From NCBI GenBank assembly GCA_020428615.1, contig JAGQMO010000031.1, forward strand, positions 399 to 21,106: a stretch of 20,708 nt of DNA, written 5' to 3'. Source of the stretch: Patescibacteria group bacterium (lineage in GTDB: Bacteria > Patescibacteriota > Minisyncoccia > Phycocordibacterales > UBA1006). Of the stretch, positions 6,575 through 13,961 are shown piece after piece. Position 1 is the first letter of the stretch. Each line of letters opens with the position of its first letter. Under the pieces are notes generated by a model. It ran no database searches. It saw only the letters and a list, made by a program, of their open reading frames with translations, and was not told the DNA's origin. The position numbers were made by a program, and so were the translations under genes.

Positions 6575-7558
6575 ATGGTTAATAAAACATTACATTTGAA
6601 TAGCAATCTTTTTAACCCAGAGCAATTGGAGCAGGTAGCAACTCGTGACGGATTTGGAAAGGGGTTGGTCGAAACAGGTGAAAAAAACCCTGATGTGGTG
6701 GCGCTCTGTGCTGACCTTGCTGAATCTACGCGAGCACAGTGGTTTAAGGAAAAATTTCCTGATCGGTATGTTGAGCTTGGTGTTGCAGAACAGAATCTTG
6801 CAACCGTTGCATCGGGTTTTGCAAACTATGGGAAAATCCCGTTTATTATGTCGTACGCGGCATTTTCTCCCGGGAGAAATTGGGAGCAAATTCGATCAAC
6901 CATCGCACTCAATAATGTGCCAGTTAAGATTATCGGTGCACATGCTGGTGTATCAGTCGGACCTGATGGAGCAACACACCAAGCACTCGAAGACATCGCC
7001 ACCATGCGGGTATTGCCGAACATGACCGTCGTCGTTCCTGCTGACAGCGAAGAAGCGAGGAAGGCGACACTGGCGATTGCTGAAAACGGGAAACCATCGT
7101 ACTTACGCCTTGCGCGTGCAAAAACACCCGTTTTTACCACACAAGACACCCCGTTTGAGATAGGACAACCACACGTTGTCTATCAGGCAGAGAATCCAAA
7201 AATTGGCATTATTGCATGTGGTTCACTCGTATATCAATCTGTGCTCGCAGCTGAAGCATTGAGTAAACAGGGAATTGAAGTATCGGTGATGAACCTCTCG
7301 ACGATTAAACCCATGAATGAAAAAGCGGTTCTCGATTTTGTCAAAAATCTCGACCATGTTGTTACCGCCGAAGAACATCAGGTTGCATGCGGTATGGGGT
7401 CGGCAGTTGCTGAAGTCCTTGTAAAACATTCACCAAAGAATATGTCATTTATTGGTATGCAAGATAGGTATGGGGAATCGGGTAGCCCGGATGAACTCCT
7501 TGAATATTTTGGATTTACCAAAGACGGGATTGTGAAACATATAAAAGACCATTTATAA
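6575..7558 (+). CDS. Transketolase, C-terminal (pyrimidine-binding) subunit
   Basis: The C half of the split transketolase, 327 residues. It carries the pyrimidine-binding domain with catalytic glutamate E72 in GVAEQN, followed by FIMSYAAF, AHAGVSVGPDGATHQ, and the C-terminal fold (GSLVYQSVLAAEAL, EEHQVACGMGSAV, QDRYGESGSPDELL). It completes the thiamine-diphosphate site together with the N half. An in-frame TTG at 6569 overlaps the previous stop; the ATG at 6575, two bases after that stop and 8 bases after a TATAAT, is preferred. The gene is followed by a strong terminator. Confidence 0.93.
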   Translation: MVNKTLHLNSNLFNPEQLEQVATRDGFGKGLVETGEKNPDVVALCADLAESTRAQWFKEKFPDRYVELGVAEQNLATVASGFANYGKIPFIMSYAAFSPGRNWEQIRSTIALNNVPVKIIGAHAGVSVGPDGATHQALEDIATMRVLPNMTVVVPADSEEARKATLAIAENGKPSYLRLARAKTPVFTTQDTPFEIGQPHVVYQAENPKIGIIACGSLVYQSVLAAEALSKQGIEVSVMNLSTIKPMNEKAVLDFVKNLDHVVTAEEHQVACGMGSAVAEVLVKHSPKNMSFIGMQDRYGESGSPDELLEYFGFTKDGIVKHIKDHL

Positions 7559-7588
7559 AAAACAAGAGATATGTACCTCTTGTTTTTT
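7557..7588. terminator. Bidirectional terminator, 12-bp stem
   Basis: AAAAAACAAGAG (7557-7568) pairs with CTCTTGTTTTTT (7577-7588) around an 8-base loop. It serves the transketolase C half and the facing small gene. Confidence 0.9.
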
Positions 7589-7590
7589 AC

Positions 7591-7899
7591 CTAACTTTCC
7601 AAATACTGTTTGATTTCATCATCCGAGAATTTTTGACTTAACTCTTCAAGTGTTTTTGTTTGAATTTTAATGTCTTCCTCTAATTCCTCACGTTTATACC
7701 TATCGGTCTCATGTTTAAGCATCTCCTCTGCCTTTTGGATGTGGACATTGAGTTTTGCTATTAGTTCAAGATCAAGTTCATGTCGAGATTTTGGCTGTTT
7801 TTTCAGTGTTTCTTTTTTCTTATCATCATGGTATAACTCTTTTCCTTGTTTACGTGCAGCTTCTTGTATGGCATCAAAATTGTTTTCAAATGGATTCAT
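7591..7899 (-). CDS. Small charged helical protein, unknown function
   Basis: A 102-residue cytoplasmic-type protein rich in K, E, D and Q, with no family I recognise. Residues about 38-100 look helical and coiled-coil-like (LIAKLNVHIQKAEEMLKHE, then IKIQTKTLEEL). No cysteine, signal or membrane segment is present. It begins 2 bases after the PfkB kinase stop, with a purine-rich AAGAAG just upstream that overlaps the kinase end. The two genes are therefore very likely one operon with coupled translation. The link to the kinase is positional only. Confidence 0.7.
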   Translation of the reverse strand: MNPFENNFDAIQEAARKQGKELYHDDKKKETLKKQPKSRHELDLELIAKLNVHIQKAEEMLKHETDRYKREELEEDIKIQTKTLEELSQKFSDDEIKQYLES

Positions 7900-7901
7900 A
7901 T

Positions 7902-8909
7902 TTATATCTTCTTAGGTTGATAATATTCCGGTGCGTTTTTCAGAAATTCTTCAAGACCTTCTCGTGTTAGGAGACCTTCCTGTGCGCCGACATACTGAAC
8001 CACATTCATGGAGTTAATCGGGCCCCACGATAACGCTTCGGCAACTGATTTGCCGTGACCGAGCGCAACCGTGAAGGTAGAAGAGAAGGAATCACCAGCA
8101 CCGGTTCGTTCAACGGGTGGTTGTGGATCTGGATAAATTGGATGAAACCAATACTCATCGTTGTACGAATCATATGCATATGCTCCATCTGGTCCGTCTG
8201 TAATACAAACGATGTTTGGTCCAAGATCATGTATCTTTCGCATAAGCTCTTTCACGTCTCGGGAATCACTGTGTAATACTGATTGCGCTTCCTCAACATT
8301 GCAAAAAAATATCTCAGTTGCTTTATACACATCCTTCAATTTTTCAACCCCAAGTGAGATTTGAAATGTCCCGGGTTGAAAGGCCATTTTGATGTTATTT
8401 TTCTTTACCCAAGCGGCAATGTCAGCATGATACTGCATTGAGTCTTCTCCAACAGAACTAAAGTATACCCATGTTGGTATCGTGTTCCCAATTTGTTCGC
8501 TCAGGTTATATGCATAGTTTTCGTGTTTAATGAGAATCGTTCTTTCTGCTTGAAACGAAAGTACGTAATGATGATTTGTTACTTTTCCGTTTTCAATCGT
8601 AACGTAATTCGATCGCACGTTATTTTCTTCCAGTGTTGTAATACAAGATTTTCCAAAATCATCGTTGCCAACATGTGTCATTATTGCTGATGAGAGCCCG
8701 AGCCGAGCTGCACAAATTGATGCGTTTGGGGCATTGCCCACTGCGCTGATAACCTTGACGCTTTCATATGGAATTTTATCGCCAAACCGCATAGAGAGCA
8801 TGCAATTTTCGTTATCAATATTGCAGTGTACTTCCGCATCCTTCAGTCTAATGAAAGTGTCGATAACAATGTCGCCGATTGCTAAAAAATCAATGTGTTC
8901 CTGTGTCAT
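7902..8909 (-). CDS. PfkB-family carbohydrate or nucleoside kinase
   Basis: A 335-residue ribokinase-fold kinase that would phosphorylate a sugar or nucleoside with ATP. The N-terminal signature is AVGNAPNAS (56-64), and the C-terminal PfkB signature is ERTGAGDSF (267-275), with catalytic base D273 and the GAGD anion hole. The residue before TGAGD is Arg rather than the usual Asp. The substrate cannot be read from sequence; ribose, fructose-phosphate or adenosine are all possible. The frame is open further upstream through the promoter and the divergent aldolase gene, but the conserved start MTQEHIDFLAIGD at 8909, 6 bases after a -10, is clearly right. It is divergent from a class II aldolase. 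Confidence 0.88.
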   Translation of the reverse strand: MTQEHIDFLAIGDIVIDTFIRLKDAEVHCNIDNENCMLSMRFGDKIPYESVKVISAVGNAPNASICAARLGLSSAIMTHVGNDDFGKSCITTLEENNVRSNYVTIENGKVTNHHYVLSFQAERTILIKHENYAYNLSEQIGNTIPTWVYFSSVGEDSMQYHADIAAWVKKNNIKMAFQPGTFQISLGVEKLKDVYKATEIFFCNVEEAQSVLHSDSRDVKELMRKIHDLGPNIVCITDGPDGAYAYDSYNDEYWFHPIYPDPQPPVERTGAGDSFSSTFTVALGHGKSVAEALSWGPINSMNVVQYVGAQEGLLTREGLEEFLKNAPEYYQPKKI

Positions 8910-8915
8910 GTTGCC

Positions 8916-8924
8916 AGTATACCA
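8916..8924 (-). promoter_or_regulatory. Extended -10 promoter of the PfkB kinase, leaderless
   Basis: The minus strand reads TGGTATACT, 6 bases before the ATG at 8909, so the A of ATG would be +1. Confidence 0.75.
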
Positions 8925-8934
8925 CAAGCTCCTA

Positions 8935-8943
8935 TGGTATACT
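8935..8943 (+). promoter_or_regulatory. Extended -10 promoter of the aldolase, leaderless
   Basis: TGGTATACT lies 8 bases before the ATG at 8952. The -35 position is occupied by the -10 of the divergent kinase promoter. Confidence 0.75.
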
Positions 8944-8951
8944 GGCAAGGT

Positions 8952-9830
8952 ATGAAAACACTCACAGCATATATCCACGAAGCACAAATGAATAAACGAG
9001 CGATAGCACATTTTAATGTTGCAAATTCTGATATGCTCATGTCTATATTTCATGGTGCACAAGAGGTATCCGAAGAGTGTGGAGAAAAAATTCCCGTTCT
9101 CATAGGTGTCACTGAAGGAGAACGTGATGCTTTTGGAGTGACTCAAATTGTCGATTACATTACGAGTCTCCGCAATGAGCATGACTATCCTATTTTCGTG
9201 AATGCCGATCATACGTATTCTGTTGAACGGGCGTGTGAGGCGATTGATGCTGGTTTCGATATGGTGATTTATGATGGGGCAAATATCTCACATGAAGAGA
9301 ATCTTAAAAACACCCAACAAGTTGTTGCATATCGAAATGAGGTGAATCCTGAGTGTCTTATTGAAGCGGAGTTTGGATTTATTGGGTCGGGATCAAATAT
9401 TAAGGATACCTTACCAGACCATGTATCAGAAGAAACTATGACTGATCCAAACGAAGCCCAGCGTTTTGTTCAAGATACGGGAATTGATGCTTTGGCTCCT
9501 TCAGTTGGAAATGTTCATGGGATGGTGAAATCAGGAAATCCTGCCTTGAATCCTGGTCGTGTGCGTGCAATTTTAGAGGAAACACATATTCCATTAGTGC
9601 TGCACGGTGGTTCGGGATCAACTGATGAAGATTTTCTCAAGGTCATTCAAGCAGGTATATCGATTATTCATATAAGCACTGAATTGAGAGTTCTGTTTCG
9701 CAAGGGAATAGAAGAATCATTTCAAGCACACAATGCTGAATTAGCTCCATATCGTTATTTTAAAGAAGCAAAAAAAGCTCTCAAAAACAAGGCAAAAGAG
9801 CGTATCAAGCTGTTTTGGGCTTATAAATAA
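8952..9830 (+). CDS. Class II (zinc) fructose-bisphosphate aldolase family
   Basis: A 292-residue class II ketose-bisphosphate aldolase, cleaving fructose 1,6-bisphosphate or a related substrate. Visible family features are AHFNVANSD (19-27), NADHTYS with zinc ligand H87, IEAEFGFIGSG (137-147), NVHGMV with H189, LHGGSGS with H218, and a late ISTELR motif. The frame is open upstream to 8895, but that part crosses the promoter; the ATG at 8952 fits the family and the -10 spacing. It is divergent from a PfkB kinase, so a kinase-aldolase pair is possible. Tagatose-bisphosphate or another substrate cannot be excluded. No clear terminator follows. Confidence 0.88.
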   Translation: MKTLTAYIHEAQMNKRAIAHFNVANSDMLMSIFHGAQEVSEECGEKIPVLIGVTEGERDAFGVTQIVDYITSLRNEHDYPIFVNADHTYSVERACEAIDAGFDMVIYDGANISHEENLKNTQQVVAYRNEVNPECLIEAEFGFIGSGSNIKDTLPDHVSEETMTDPNEAQRFVQDTGIDALAPSVGNVHGMVKSGNPALNPGRVRAILEETHIPLVLHGGSGSTDEDFLKVIQAGISIIHISTELRVLFRKGIEESFQAHNAELAPYRYFKEAKKALKNKAKERIKLFWAYK

Positions 9831-9837
9831 AGAGATT

Positions 9838-9866
9838 TTGACATATATTATATTTCATTGTATAAC
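9838..9866 (+). promoter_or_regulatory. Strong promoter of the wall-lytic enzyme leader
   Basis: TTGACA (9838-9843) and TATAAC (9861-9866) are separated by 17 bases, a near-consensus promoter. The transcript would start near 9873 and have a leader of about 100 bases. A second, weaker pair (TTGACG 9880-9885, TATCGT 9903-9908, spacer 17) lies inside the leader. Confidence 0.7.
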
Positions 9867-9882
9867 TGTGGATAAGTTCTTG

Positions 9883-9970
9883 ACGATATTGACTTTTCCT
9901 AGTATCGTACTCCTAGTTCTCGTTTCGAGGACTTTTTTAGTTACGGAGTTTTGCGGAGCACATACCGCAA
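9883..9970 (+). promoter_or_regulatory. Structured leader with an internal terminator hairpin
   Basis: Three hairpins can form in series. The first is ACGATA (9883-9888) with TATCGT (9903-9908). The second is AGTTCTCG-TTT-CGAGGACT (9915-9933, one G-U pair), followed by TTTTTT, an intrinsic terminator. The third is TTGCGG (9951-9956) with CCGCAA (9965-9970), just before the ATG. An alternative pairing of ACTCC (9909-9913) with GGAGT (9945-9949) would enclose the terminator hairpin. This resembles a cis-regulatory leader, but I match it to no known riboswitch. Confidence 0.55.
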
Positions 9971-9973
9971 TTT

Positions 9974-10594
9974 ATGACCAAATATATTCATTTTATACCT
10001 AAAAAAGTTACCACACATCCGTTCGTTAAGAACGCATATAAAACACTTATTATTATTTATTCGTTCTATATTGCTTTTTCAGCTCAGGTATTAGCGCTTG
10101 AAGCTGAGGCGCCTCTTGGCGGTGAATCATTTAAACAACTCTTGTTTGATGATACAGCTGCCCTTGAACGAAAATTGCGACACGATCAAGAAGAAAAAAT
10201 CGCAAAGATTCGAGCTTACTATGGACGATACAATCTTCCACTTCAACATGAGGCAGAGCACTTTGTTCTTGCTGCAGAAGAATACGATATCGACTGGCGA
10301 CTCGTTGCTGCCATCGGTTTCATTGAATCGACTGGCGGGAAACACGCGTGTACAACAGCTGATTACAGCGCGTTTGGTTGGGGATCATGTAAAATTGACT
10401 TTGACTCATACGAGGAGTCTATTGATGTGATTTCTATGAACCTTGGAGGACAGAATCCTGATACCGCAAAATATTATGCCGGTAAGGATGTTCGAGGTAT
10501 TCTCGAAGCATACAACCCTCCGGACATTGTCCCGAACTATGCGGATAAGGTAATGAAACAGATGAAGATTATTGATCGACAAGTTGTTTCATAA
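9974..10594 (+). CDS. Exported lysozyme-like / glucosaminidase-type wall hydrolase
   Basis: A 206-residue protein probably acting on peptidoglycan outside the membrane. A basic N terminus is followed by a hydrophobic segment (about 24-42, LIIIYSFYIAFSAQVLAL), a signal peptide or anchor. The catalytic-type region is residues 95-160: FVLAAEEYDIDWRLVAAIGFIESTGG with candidate acid E118, then YSAFGWGSC. This pattern is seen in lysozyme-fold glucosaminidase and transglycosylase proteins. C126 and C139 flank the FGWG loop and could form a disulfide, fitting an exported protein. No Shine-Dalgarno sequence lies at normal spacing. The gene has an unusual structured leader and ends in a strong terminator. 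Confidence 0.75.
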   Translation: MTKYIHFIPKKVTTHPFVKNAYKTLIIIYSFYIAFSAQVLALEAEAPLGGESFKQLLFDDTAALERKLRHDQEEKIAKIRAYYGRYNLPLQHEAEHFVLAAEEYDIDWRLVAAIGFIESTGGKHACTTADYSAFGWGSCKIDFDSYEESIDVISMNLGGQNPDTAKYYAGKDVRGILEAYNPPDIVPNYADKVMKQMKIIDRQVVS

Positions 10595-10623
10595 AAAAAC
10601 CACCTCAAAGAGGTGGTTTTTTT
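10593..10623. terminator. Bidirectional terminator, 14-bp stem
   Basis: AAAAAAACCACCTC (10593-10606), loop AAA, GAGGTGGTTTTTTT (10610-10623). It is shared by the wall hydrolase gene and the facing small gene. Confidence 0.92.
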
Positions 10624-10627
10624 ATTT

Positions 10628-10939
10628 TTAATGAGGTTGGTAAATGCCACCTCGGGCTCGATTGACACTGAGTGCCATTTTTTCTTCAAGTTTTCTGCGT
10701 TGGATATCGTCTTGGTTTTCTTGGAGGAAATCCTCATTTTTTAATGAGGATAAATTTTTCTCCCCATTAATAAAAGGTTTTAATGTTTGGTATATTTGAC
10801 GATATTTTTTGTAGTGAGGTCGTTTTTTTAAGGATTCGTTTAATGCTAATTTACATTTATTTCGTTTACCCTTAAAAAAGGTGAGATACTTTTGTGCATC
10901 CTCAATGATTTTTTTAGCAATCTCGTACTCTAGTACCAT
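10628..10939 (-). CDS. Small basic protein, unknown function
   Basis: A 103-residue protein rich in K, E, N and Q with no family I recognise. The N-terminal 65 residues are basic and helical in character (IAKKIIEDAQKYLTFFKGKR, then KKRPHYKKYRQIY). The C-terminal part ends in RRKLEEKMALSVNRARGG. No signal, membrane segment or metal motif is seen. It has its own promoter with a short leader and shares a terminator with the wall hydrolase gene. It could bind nucleic acid because of its charge, but nothing specific shows this. Confidence 0.65.
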   Translation of the reverse strand: MVLEYEIAKKIIEDAQKYLTFFKGKRNKCKLALNESLKKRPHYKKYRQIYQTLKPFINGEKNLSSLKNEDFLQENQDDIQRRKLEEKMALSVNRARGGIYQPH

Positions 10940-10967
10940 ACAAGTCTTTTTTGATTATGTTTTTATG

Positions 10968-10997
10968 ATTATATCATAAAATATATTATTTAGTCAA
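10968..10997 (-). promoter_or_regulatory. Promoter of the 103-residue unknown gene
   Basis: On the minus strand TTGACT (10997-10992) and TATAAT (10973-10968) are separated by 18 bases, with TG one base upstream of the -10. The leader would be about 22 bases, so this unit is not leaderless. Confidence 0.7.
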
Positions 10998-11007
10998 ATT
11001 ATACTGT

Positions 11008-11016
11008 TGTGATACT
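11008..11016 (+). promoter_or_regulatory. Extended -10 promoter of truB, leaderless
   Basis: TGTGATACT lies 9 bases before the ATG at 11026. A second -10-like TATACT at about 11000-11005 would give a leader of about 14 bases instead. Confidence 0.6.
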
Positions 11017-11025
11017 GTGGATAGT

Positions 11026-11781
11026 ATGAATAATGTGATCCCGCGAAAACACTACATTGAACCAGACGTACTCCTCGTTCACAAACCAGCTGGGATGACT
11101 TCATTTGCTGTTGTGAGGGAATTGCGTAAAAAGCTCGATATCAAAAAAATTGGGCATGCCGGTACACTCGATCCTCTTGCGCATGGTTTGCTCATTACCG
11201 GAATAGGTTCTGGCACAAAAAAAATGTCTCACTATCTCGCATTGCCGAAAACATATATTGCGGAAATTATCTTGGGTAAATCAACGTCAACTGGTGATTT
11301 AGAAGGGGTTATAACTAAAGAAAGATATGTTGGTCTTGGGGACCTGAGAGGTAATGATATTGAAGATAGTGTTCGAGGTATGAAGGGTACACATAGGTTG
11401 CCAGTGCCGCTGTATTCCGCGATTAAGGCAGACGGTAAAGCCTTGTATCGGTATGCACGCGAAGGAAAAAAGCCACCATATGTTCCAGAGAAGGAAATGA
11501 TCATCACCGATATTCAGCTTTTGGACGAGTACCACTCAGGTGAATGTCATGTGGTACAGGTACGTTTCGTTGTTACCTCAGGATCGTACATCAGGACATT
11601 AGCCGAGGAATTTGGACGGCGGATTGGGTATCCGGCTACGTTGCGAAAGCTGTATCGGACTCACATTGGAACATACCGTGACGCTGATGCGTATCGATTT
11701 GATGCTAAGCGCAAAAAATCTGCTCGTGATTTTGTTCGTGTTATAATGAGAATATTACTCGGTAAAAAACGCTCATTATGA
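11026..11781 (+). CDS. truB: tRNA pseudouridine(55) synthase
   Basis: TruB makes pseudouridine 55 in the T-loop of tRNAs. The 251-residue protein has HKPAGMTSF (19-27) and the catalytic motif GHAGTLDPLAHGLL with Asp49, followed by KTYIAEIILGKSTSTGDLEG and SGSYIRTLAEEFG. The tail is basic and shorter than in enteric enzymes, with little of a PUA domain. A GTG at 11017 directly abuts the -10 box and is unlikely to be the start. The TGA stop overlaps the ATG of the next gene (ATGA), so the two are probably coupled. Confidence 0.93.
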   Translation: MNNVIPRKHYIEPDVLLVHKPAGMTSFAVVRELRKKLDIKKIGHAGTLDPLAHGLLITGIGSGTKKMSHYLALPKTYIAEIILGKSTSTGDLEGVITKERYVGLGDLRGNDIEDSVRGMKGTHRLPVPLYSAIKADGKALYRYAREGKKPPYVPEKEMIITDIQLLDEYHSGECHVVQVRFVVTSGSYIRTLAEEFGRRIGYPATLRKLYRTHIGTYRDADAYRFDAKRKKSARDFVRVIMRILLGKKRSL

Positions 11782-12131
11782 ATATCTATTTTCAAACAAA
11801 GAGCGTTGAAATCAATCAACGCGAAAAAAATTTTATGGCACATCGTTTGTACCTCTTCAATACATTCTTTTCATGGGATACTAATGCCTATATTGATATC
11901 GAACGTACTCGTCCGAGCCATCATGGAGATGATCTCTACTATGTATCGATTAAGATTGATGATCCCCAAAATCAATATTTTACAGAAGAGTATCAAGAAA
12001 ATATACGCAAGGCATTTGATCAAGCATATCGCGATATGTTTCGTGTTGTTCGGTCTCATCGCAATAAGTCGCGTAACCTCGCTCGTCGGGCTGGGGCTAA
12101 GATTAAGAAACTTCTCAAGAAGAGAAGATAA
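11778..12131 (+). CDS. Ribosome hibernation promoting factor (HPF/RaiA family), short
   Basis: A 117-residue member of the HPF/YfiA family, which binds the 30S decoding centre and silences ribosomes in resting cells. It starts MNIYFQTKSVEINQREKNF and has the beta strand DIERTRP, the HHGDDLYYVSIKI stretch and the helix NIRKAFDQAYRDMFRVV. It ends with a basic tail (about 95-117, RSHRNKSRNLARR). There is no C-terminal dimerisation domain, so it is the short form. It overlaps the truB stop by four bases and has no Shine-Dalgarno sequence, suggesting translational coupling. Confidence 0.78.
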   Translation: MNIYFQTKSVEINQREKNFMAHRLYLFNTFFSWDTNAYIDIERTRPSHHGDDLYYVSIKIDDPQNQYFTEEYQENIRKAFDQAYRDMFRVVRSHRNKSRNLARRAGAKIKKLLKKRR

Positions 12132-12137
12132 TTATTT

Positions 12138-12806
12138 ATGATGAAATACATACTTGGCATTGCCATTATTGTGGGTATTGGATACCTCGTGTATCTTGGT
12201 ACACCCTCACAAAGTCATGCGCCAACAAATCAATCTCAACTTGACGCTGTCACACAAAACGATAGCATTGAACCATTAATCGAAGATGAACATTCGGATG
12301 ATAATTCCGAAACGCAAGAACAAACTATGATAGCAACATTTACTACTAATAAAGGACGTTTTGATATTGAATTATTTGATACACAGGCACCAAAAACAGT
12401 TGAGAATTTTGTCGAACTCGCAGAGTCTGGTTTTTATAACGGTGTAAAATTTCATCGTGTTATTAAGGGGTTCATGATTCAAGGAGGCGACCCTTTGTCA
12501 AAAGACGATGATATGCGGGATCGATGGGGAACTGGCGGACCAGGGTACCAATTTGAGGATGAGATTCATGAAGAGAATCATAATGTAACGGGAACCATTG
12601 CTATGGCAAATGCTGGACCAAATACCAACGGCTCGCAGTTTTTTATCAATACTGTTGATAATAATTATCTTGATACTCGACATACAGTGTTTGGAAAAAT
12701 TGTTTCAGGTATAGATGTTGTGAAGACTATTGAGGAAGTTGATACACTACCGAACGATCAACCAGTAGAACCAGTGGTTATTGAGAAAATTGACGTAGTT
12801 AAATAA
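12138..12806 (+). CDS. Membrane-anchored cyclophilin-type peptidyl-prolyl isomerase
   Basis: A 222-residue protein that would catalyse proline isomerisation during folding outside the membrane. Residues 4-20 are hydrophobic (YILGIAIIVGIGYLVYL) and form an anchor or signal. A polar linker (about 22-62) follows, then a cyclophilin domain from about 63. Active-site residues are visible in FHRVIKGFMIQGGDP (105-119: R107, F112, M113, Q115), with GTIAMANAGPNTNGSQFFI after it. It starts six bases after the HPF stop; ATG codons stand at both 12138 and 12141. It is part of the truB operon by spacing. Confidence 0.92.
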   Translation: MMKYILGIAIIVGIGYLVYLGTPSQSHAPTNQSQLDAVTQNDSIEPLIEDEHSDDNSETQEQTMIATFTTNKGRFDIELFDTQAPKTVENFVELAESGFYNGVKFHRVIKGFMIQGGDPLSKDDDMRDRWGTGGPGYQFEDEIHEENHNVTGTIAMANAGPNTNGSQFFINTVDNNYLDTRHTVFGKIVSGIDVVKTIEEVDTLPNDQPVEPVVIEKIDVVK

Positions 12807-12870
12807 ATTATTTACTATAAAAGCATTAGTCACTTAATCAAAGATTATTATGAGCTTAGAAGGAGCACCA

Positions 12871-13074
12871 ATGCCAATAGAAAAGAAACCAGGAGTAGAT
12901 GCATATAAAAAAGAAGCCATTCCTGTAAATAATAGTTCAGGAGAGCTTGAAGAGATTCTTGATGAACTTGAGATAGGAGTGAATCCAGAAGAGAAGTTAG
13001 ATGTTAAACGTGGAGGAAAGATGAAAGCGATGGAGGATATGAAGAATGAAAACAGTAACGAAAGTTTTCTTTAA
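12871..13074 (+). CDS. Small acidic protein, unknown function
   Basis: A 67-residue charged protein without a recognised family, rich in E and K, with the stretch SGELEEILDELEIGVNPEEK. No membrane or signal segment is seen. Two in-frame ATGs exist, at 12850 and 12871. The second has a strong Shine-Dalgarno sequence, AGAAGGAG (12858-12865), with 5 bases of spacing, so it is preferred; the first has no such site. It lies 64 bases after the cyclophilin gene and ends before a bidirectional terminator. A real gene is likely but not certain. Confidence 0.55.
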   Translation: MPIEKKPGVDAYKKEAIPVNNSSGELEEILDELEIGVNPEEKLDVKRGGKMKAMEDMKNENSNESFL

Positions 13075-13086
13075 TATTTCTCTCGT

Positions 13087-13115
13087 AATAAAAACACCGA
13101 TTAGGTGTTTTTATT
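13087..13115. terminator. Bidirectional terminator, 12-bp stem
   Basis: AATAAAAACACC (13087-13098), loop GATTA, GGTGTTTTTATT (13104-13115). It overlaps the fmt stop and ends the small-protein unit on the plus strand. Confidence 0.9.
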
Positions 13116-13946
13116 TTTATGATTATTTTGATACTGCTCGTAATCCATTTCATTCTTTCCTTCGGGAATTACTTTTTCGATAACGAAGGTGTCGTTTTCG
13201 TAGCGTGCGTTAGTGATTTTCAACCTCGTGCCATTGTCAAAAACAAAAACCCCAGGCCAACCATAGTAGGCGCGATACTTGCGCCAACGAACGATGTCGG
13301 TGTCGTGTGTAATATCCCCGTCTGATTTTTGTATTTTACCGCAATAGGTTGCTTCAGAATGGTTTTGTTCAATAGGTGAGCATTTCCCCCTCAGGTAATC
13401 GGGCAGAATGCTCGCCAGGAGTTTGCCACCATCATGAGCAAGCATTTCAAAGAGTTCAGGTTTGGTAATATCAGCTTCAATGTCAAATTGTGATTGCGTA
13501 ATGATCGGTCCTTCATCCATACCAAGGGTCATTCGCATAATAGTTGATCCTGTTGTCTCTTCACCATTCAATATTACTGATTCAATTGGAGCTGCTCCTC
13601 GATATTTTGGAAGCAGTGAAGTGTGTACATTGAGAACACCATAGCGTGGAATATCGAGGACAGACTGTGGGAGTATATAACCATACGATGCAACAATAAA
13701 GAGATCATCTTTTCTTTTTAATAATTCTTTCTCAATATCTCGAGGATGTTCTGGTTGCCAATATTCAATATGGTGAAGCTTTGCCCATTCTTTGACTGGT
13801 GGAGGGGTTACTATGTGTTTACGACCAACGGGTCGATCAGGCGAGGTGACAATCAGAGACGGTAAATATCCAGCTTGTTTGAGCTCTTCAAGGATAATAA
13901 CTGAAAATTCAGGTGTTCCAAAATAAACAAAATTAATAGATTTCAT
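13101..13946 (-). CDS. fmt: Methionyl-tRNA formyltransferase
   Basis: Fmt formylates initiator Met-tRNA. The 281-residue protein has FGTPEFS (9-15), TSPDRPVGRK (34-43), the formyl-donor region NVHTSLLPKYRGAAPI with N106 and H108, and GMDEGPI with catalytic-type D144. The C-terminal domain is short (about 200-281) and ends in a polar NNHKNKNT tail; typical enzymes exceed 300 residues. Its partner activity, peptide deformylase, is encoded at 14772-15305. The ATG follows a TATACT box by 7 bases. Confidence 0.93.
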   Translation of the reverse strand: MKSINFVYFGTPEFSVIILEELKQAGYLPSLIVTSPDRPVGRKHIVTPPPVKEWAKLHHIEYWQPEHPRDIEKELLKRKDDLFIVASYGYILPQSVLDIPRYGVLNVHTSLLPKYRGAAPIESVILNGEETTGSTIMRMTLGMDEGPIITQSQFDIEADITKPELFEMLAHDGGKLLASILPDYLRGKCSPIEQNHSEATYCGKIQKSDGDITHDTDIVRWRKYRAYYGWPGVFVFDNGTRLKITNARYENDTFVIEKVIPEGKNEMDYEQYQNNHKNKNT

Positions 13947-13953
13947 ATCTTTT

Positions 13954-13959
13954 AGTATA
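13954..13959 (-). promoter_or_regulatory. -10 box of fmt, leaderless
   Basis: The minus strand reads TATACT, 7 bases before the fmt ATG. There is no TG extension and no clear -35. Confidence 0.65.
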
Positions 13960-13961
13960 GT

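Larger units (their letters stand above)
8911..8948. repeat. Perfect 14-bp inverted repeat forming two divergent promoters
   Basis: TTGCCAGTATACCA (8911-8924) and TGGTATACTGGCAA (8935-8948) are exact inverted copies around 10 bases. Each arm contains an extended -10 firing outward. Confidence 0.9.

Noticed and set aside
8910..9212. Upstream extension of the PfkB kinase frame
   Set aside because: It runs through the divergent promoter and into the aldolase gene; the family start lies at 8909.
9974..10594. Cyclic di-AMP (ydaO) riboswitch ahead of the wall hydrolase
   Set aside because: Such switches often control wall hydrolases, but the leader here is shorter and I could not find the conserved ydaO core; only generic hairpins are visible.
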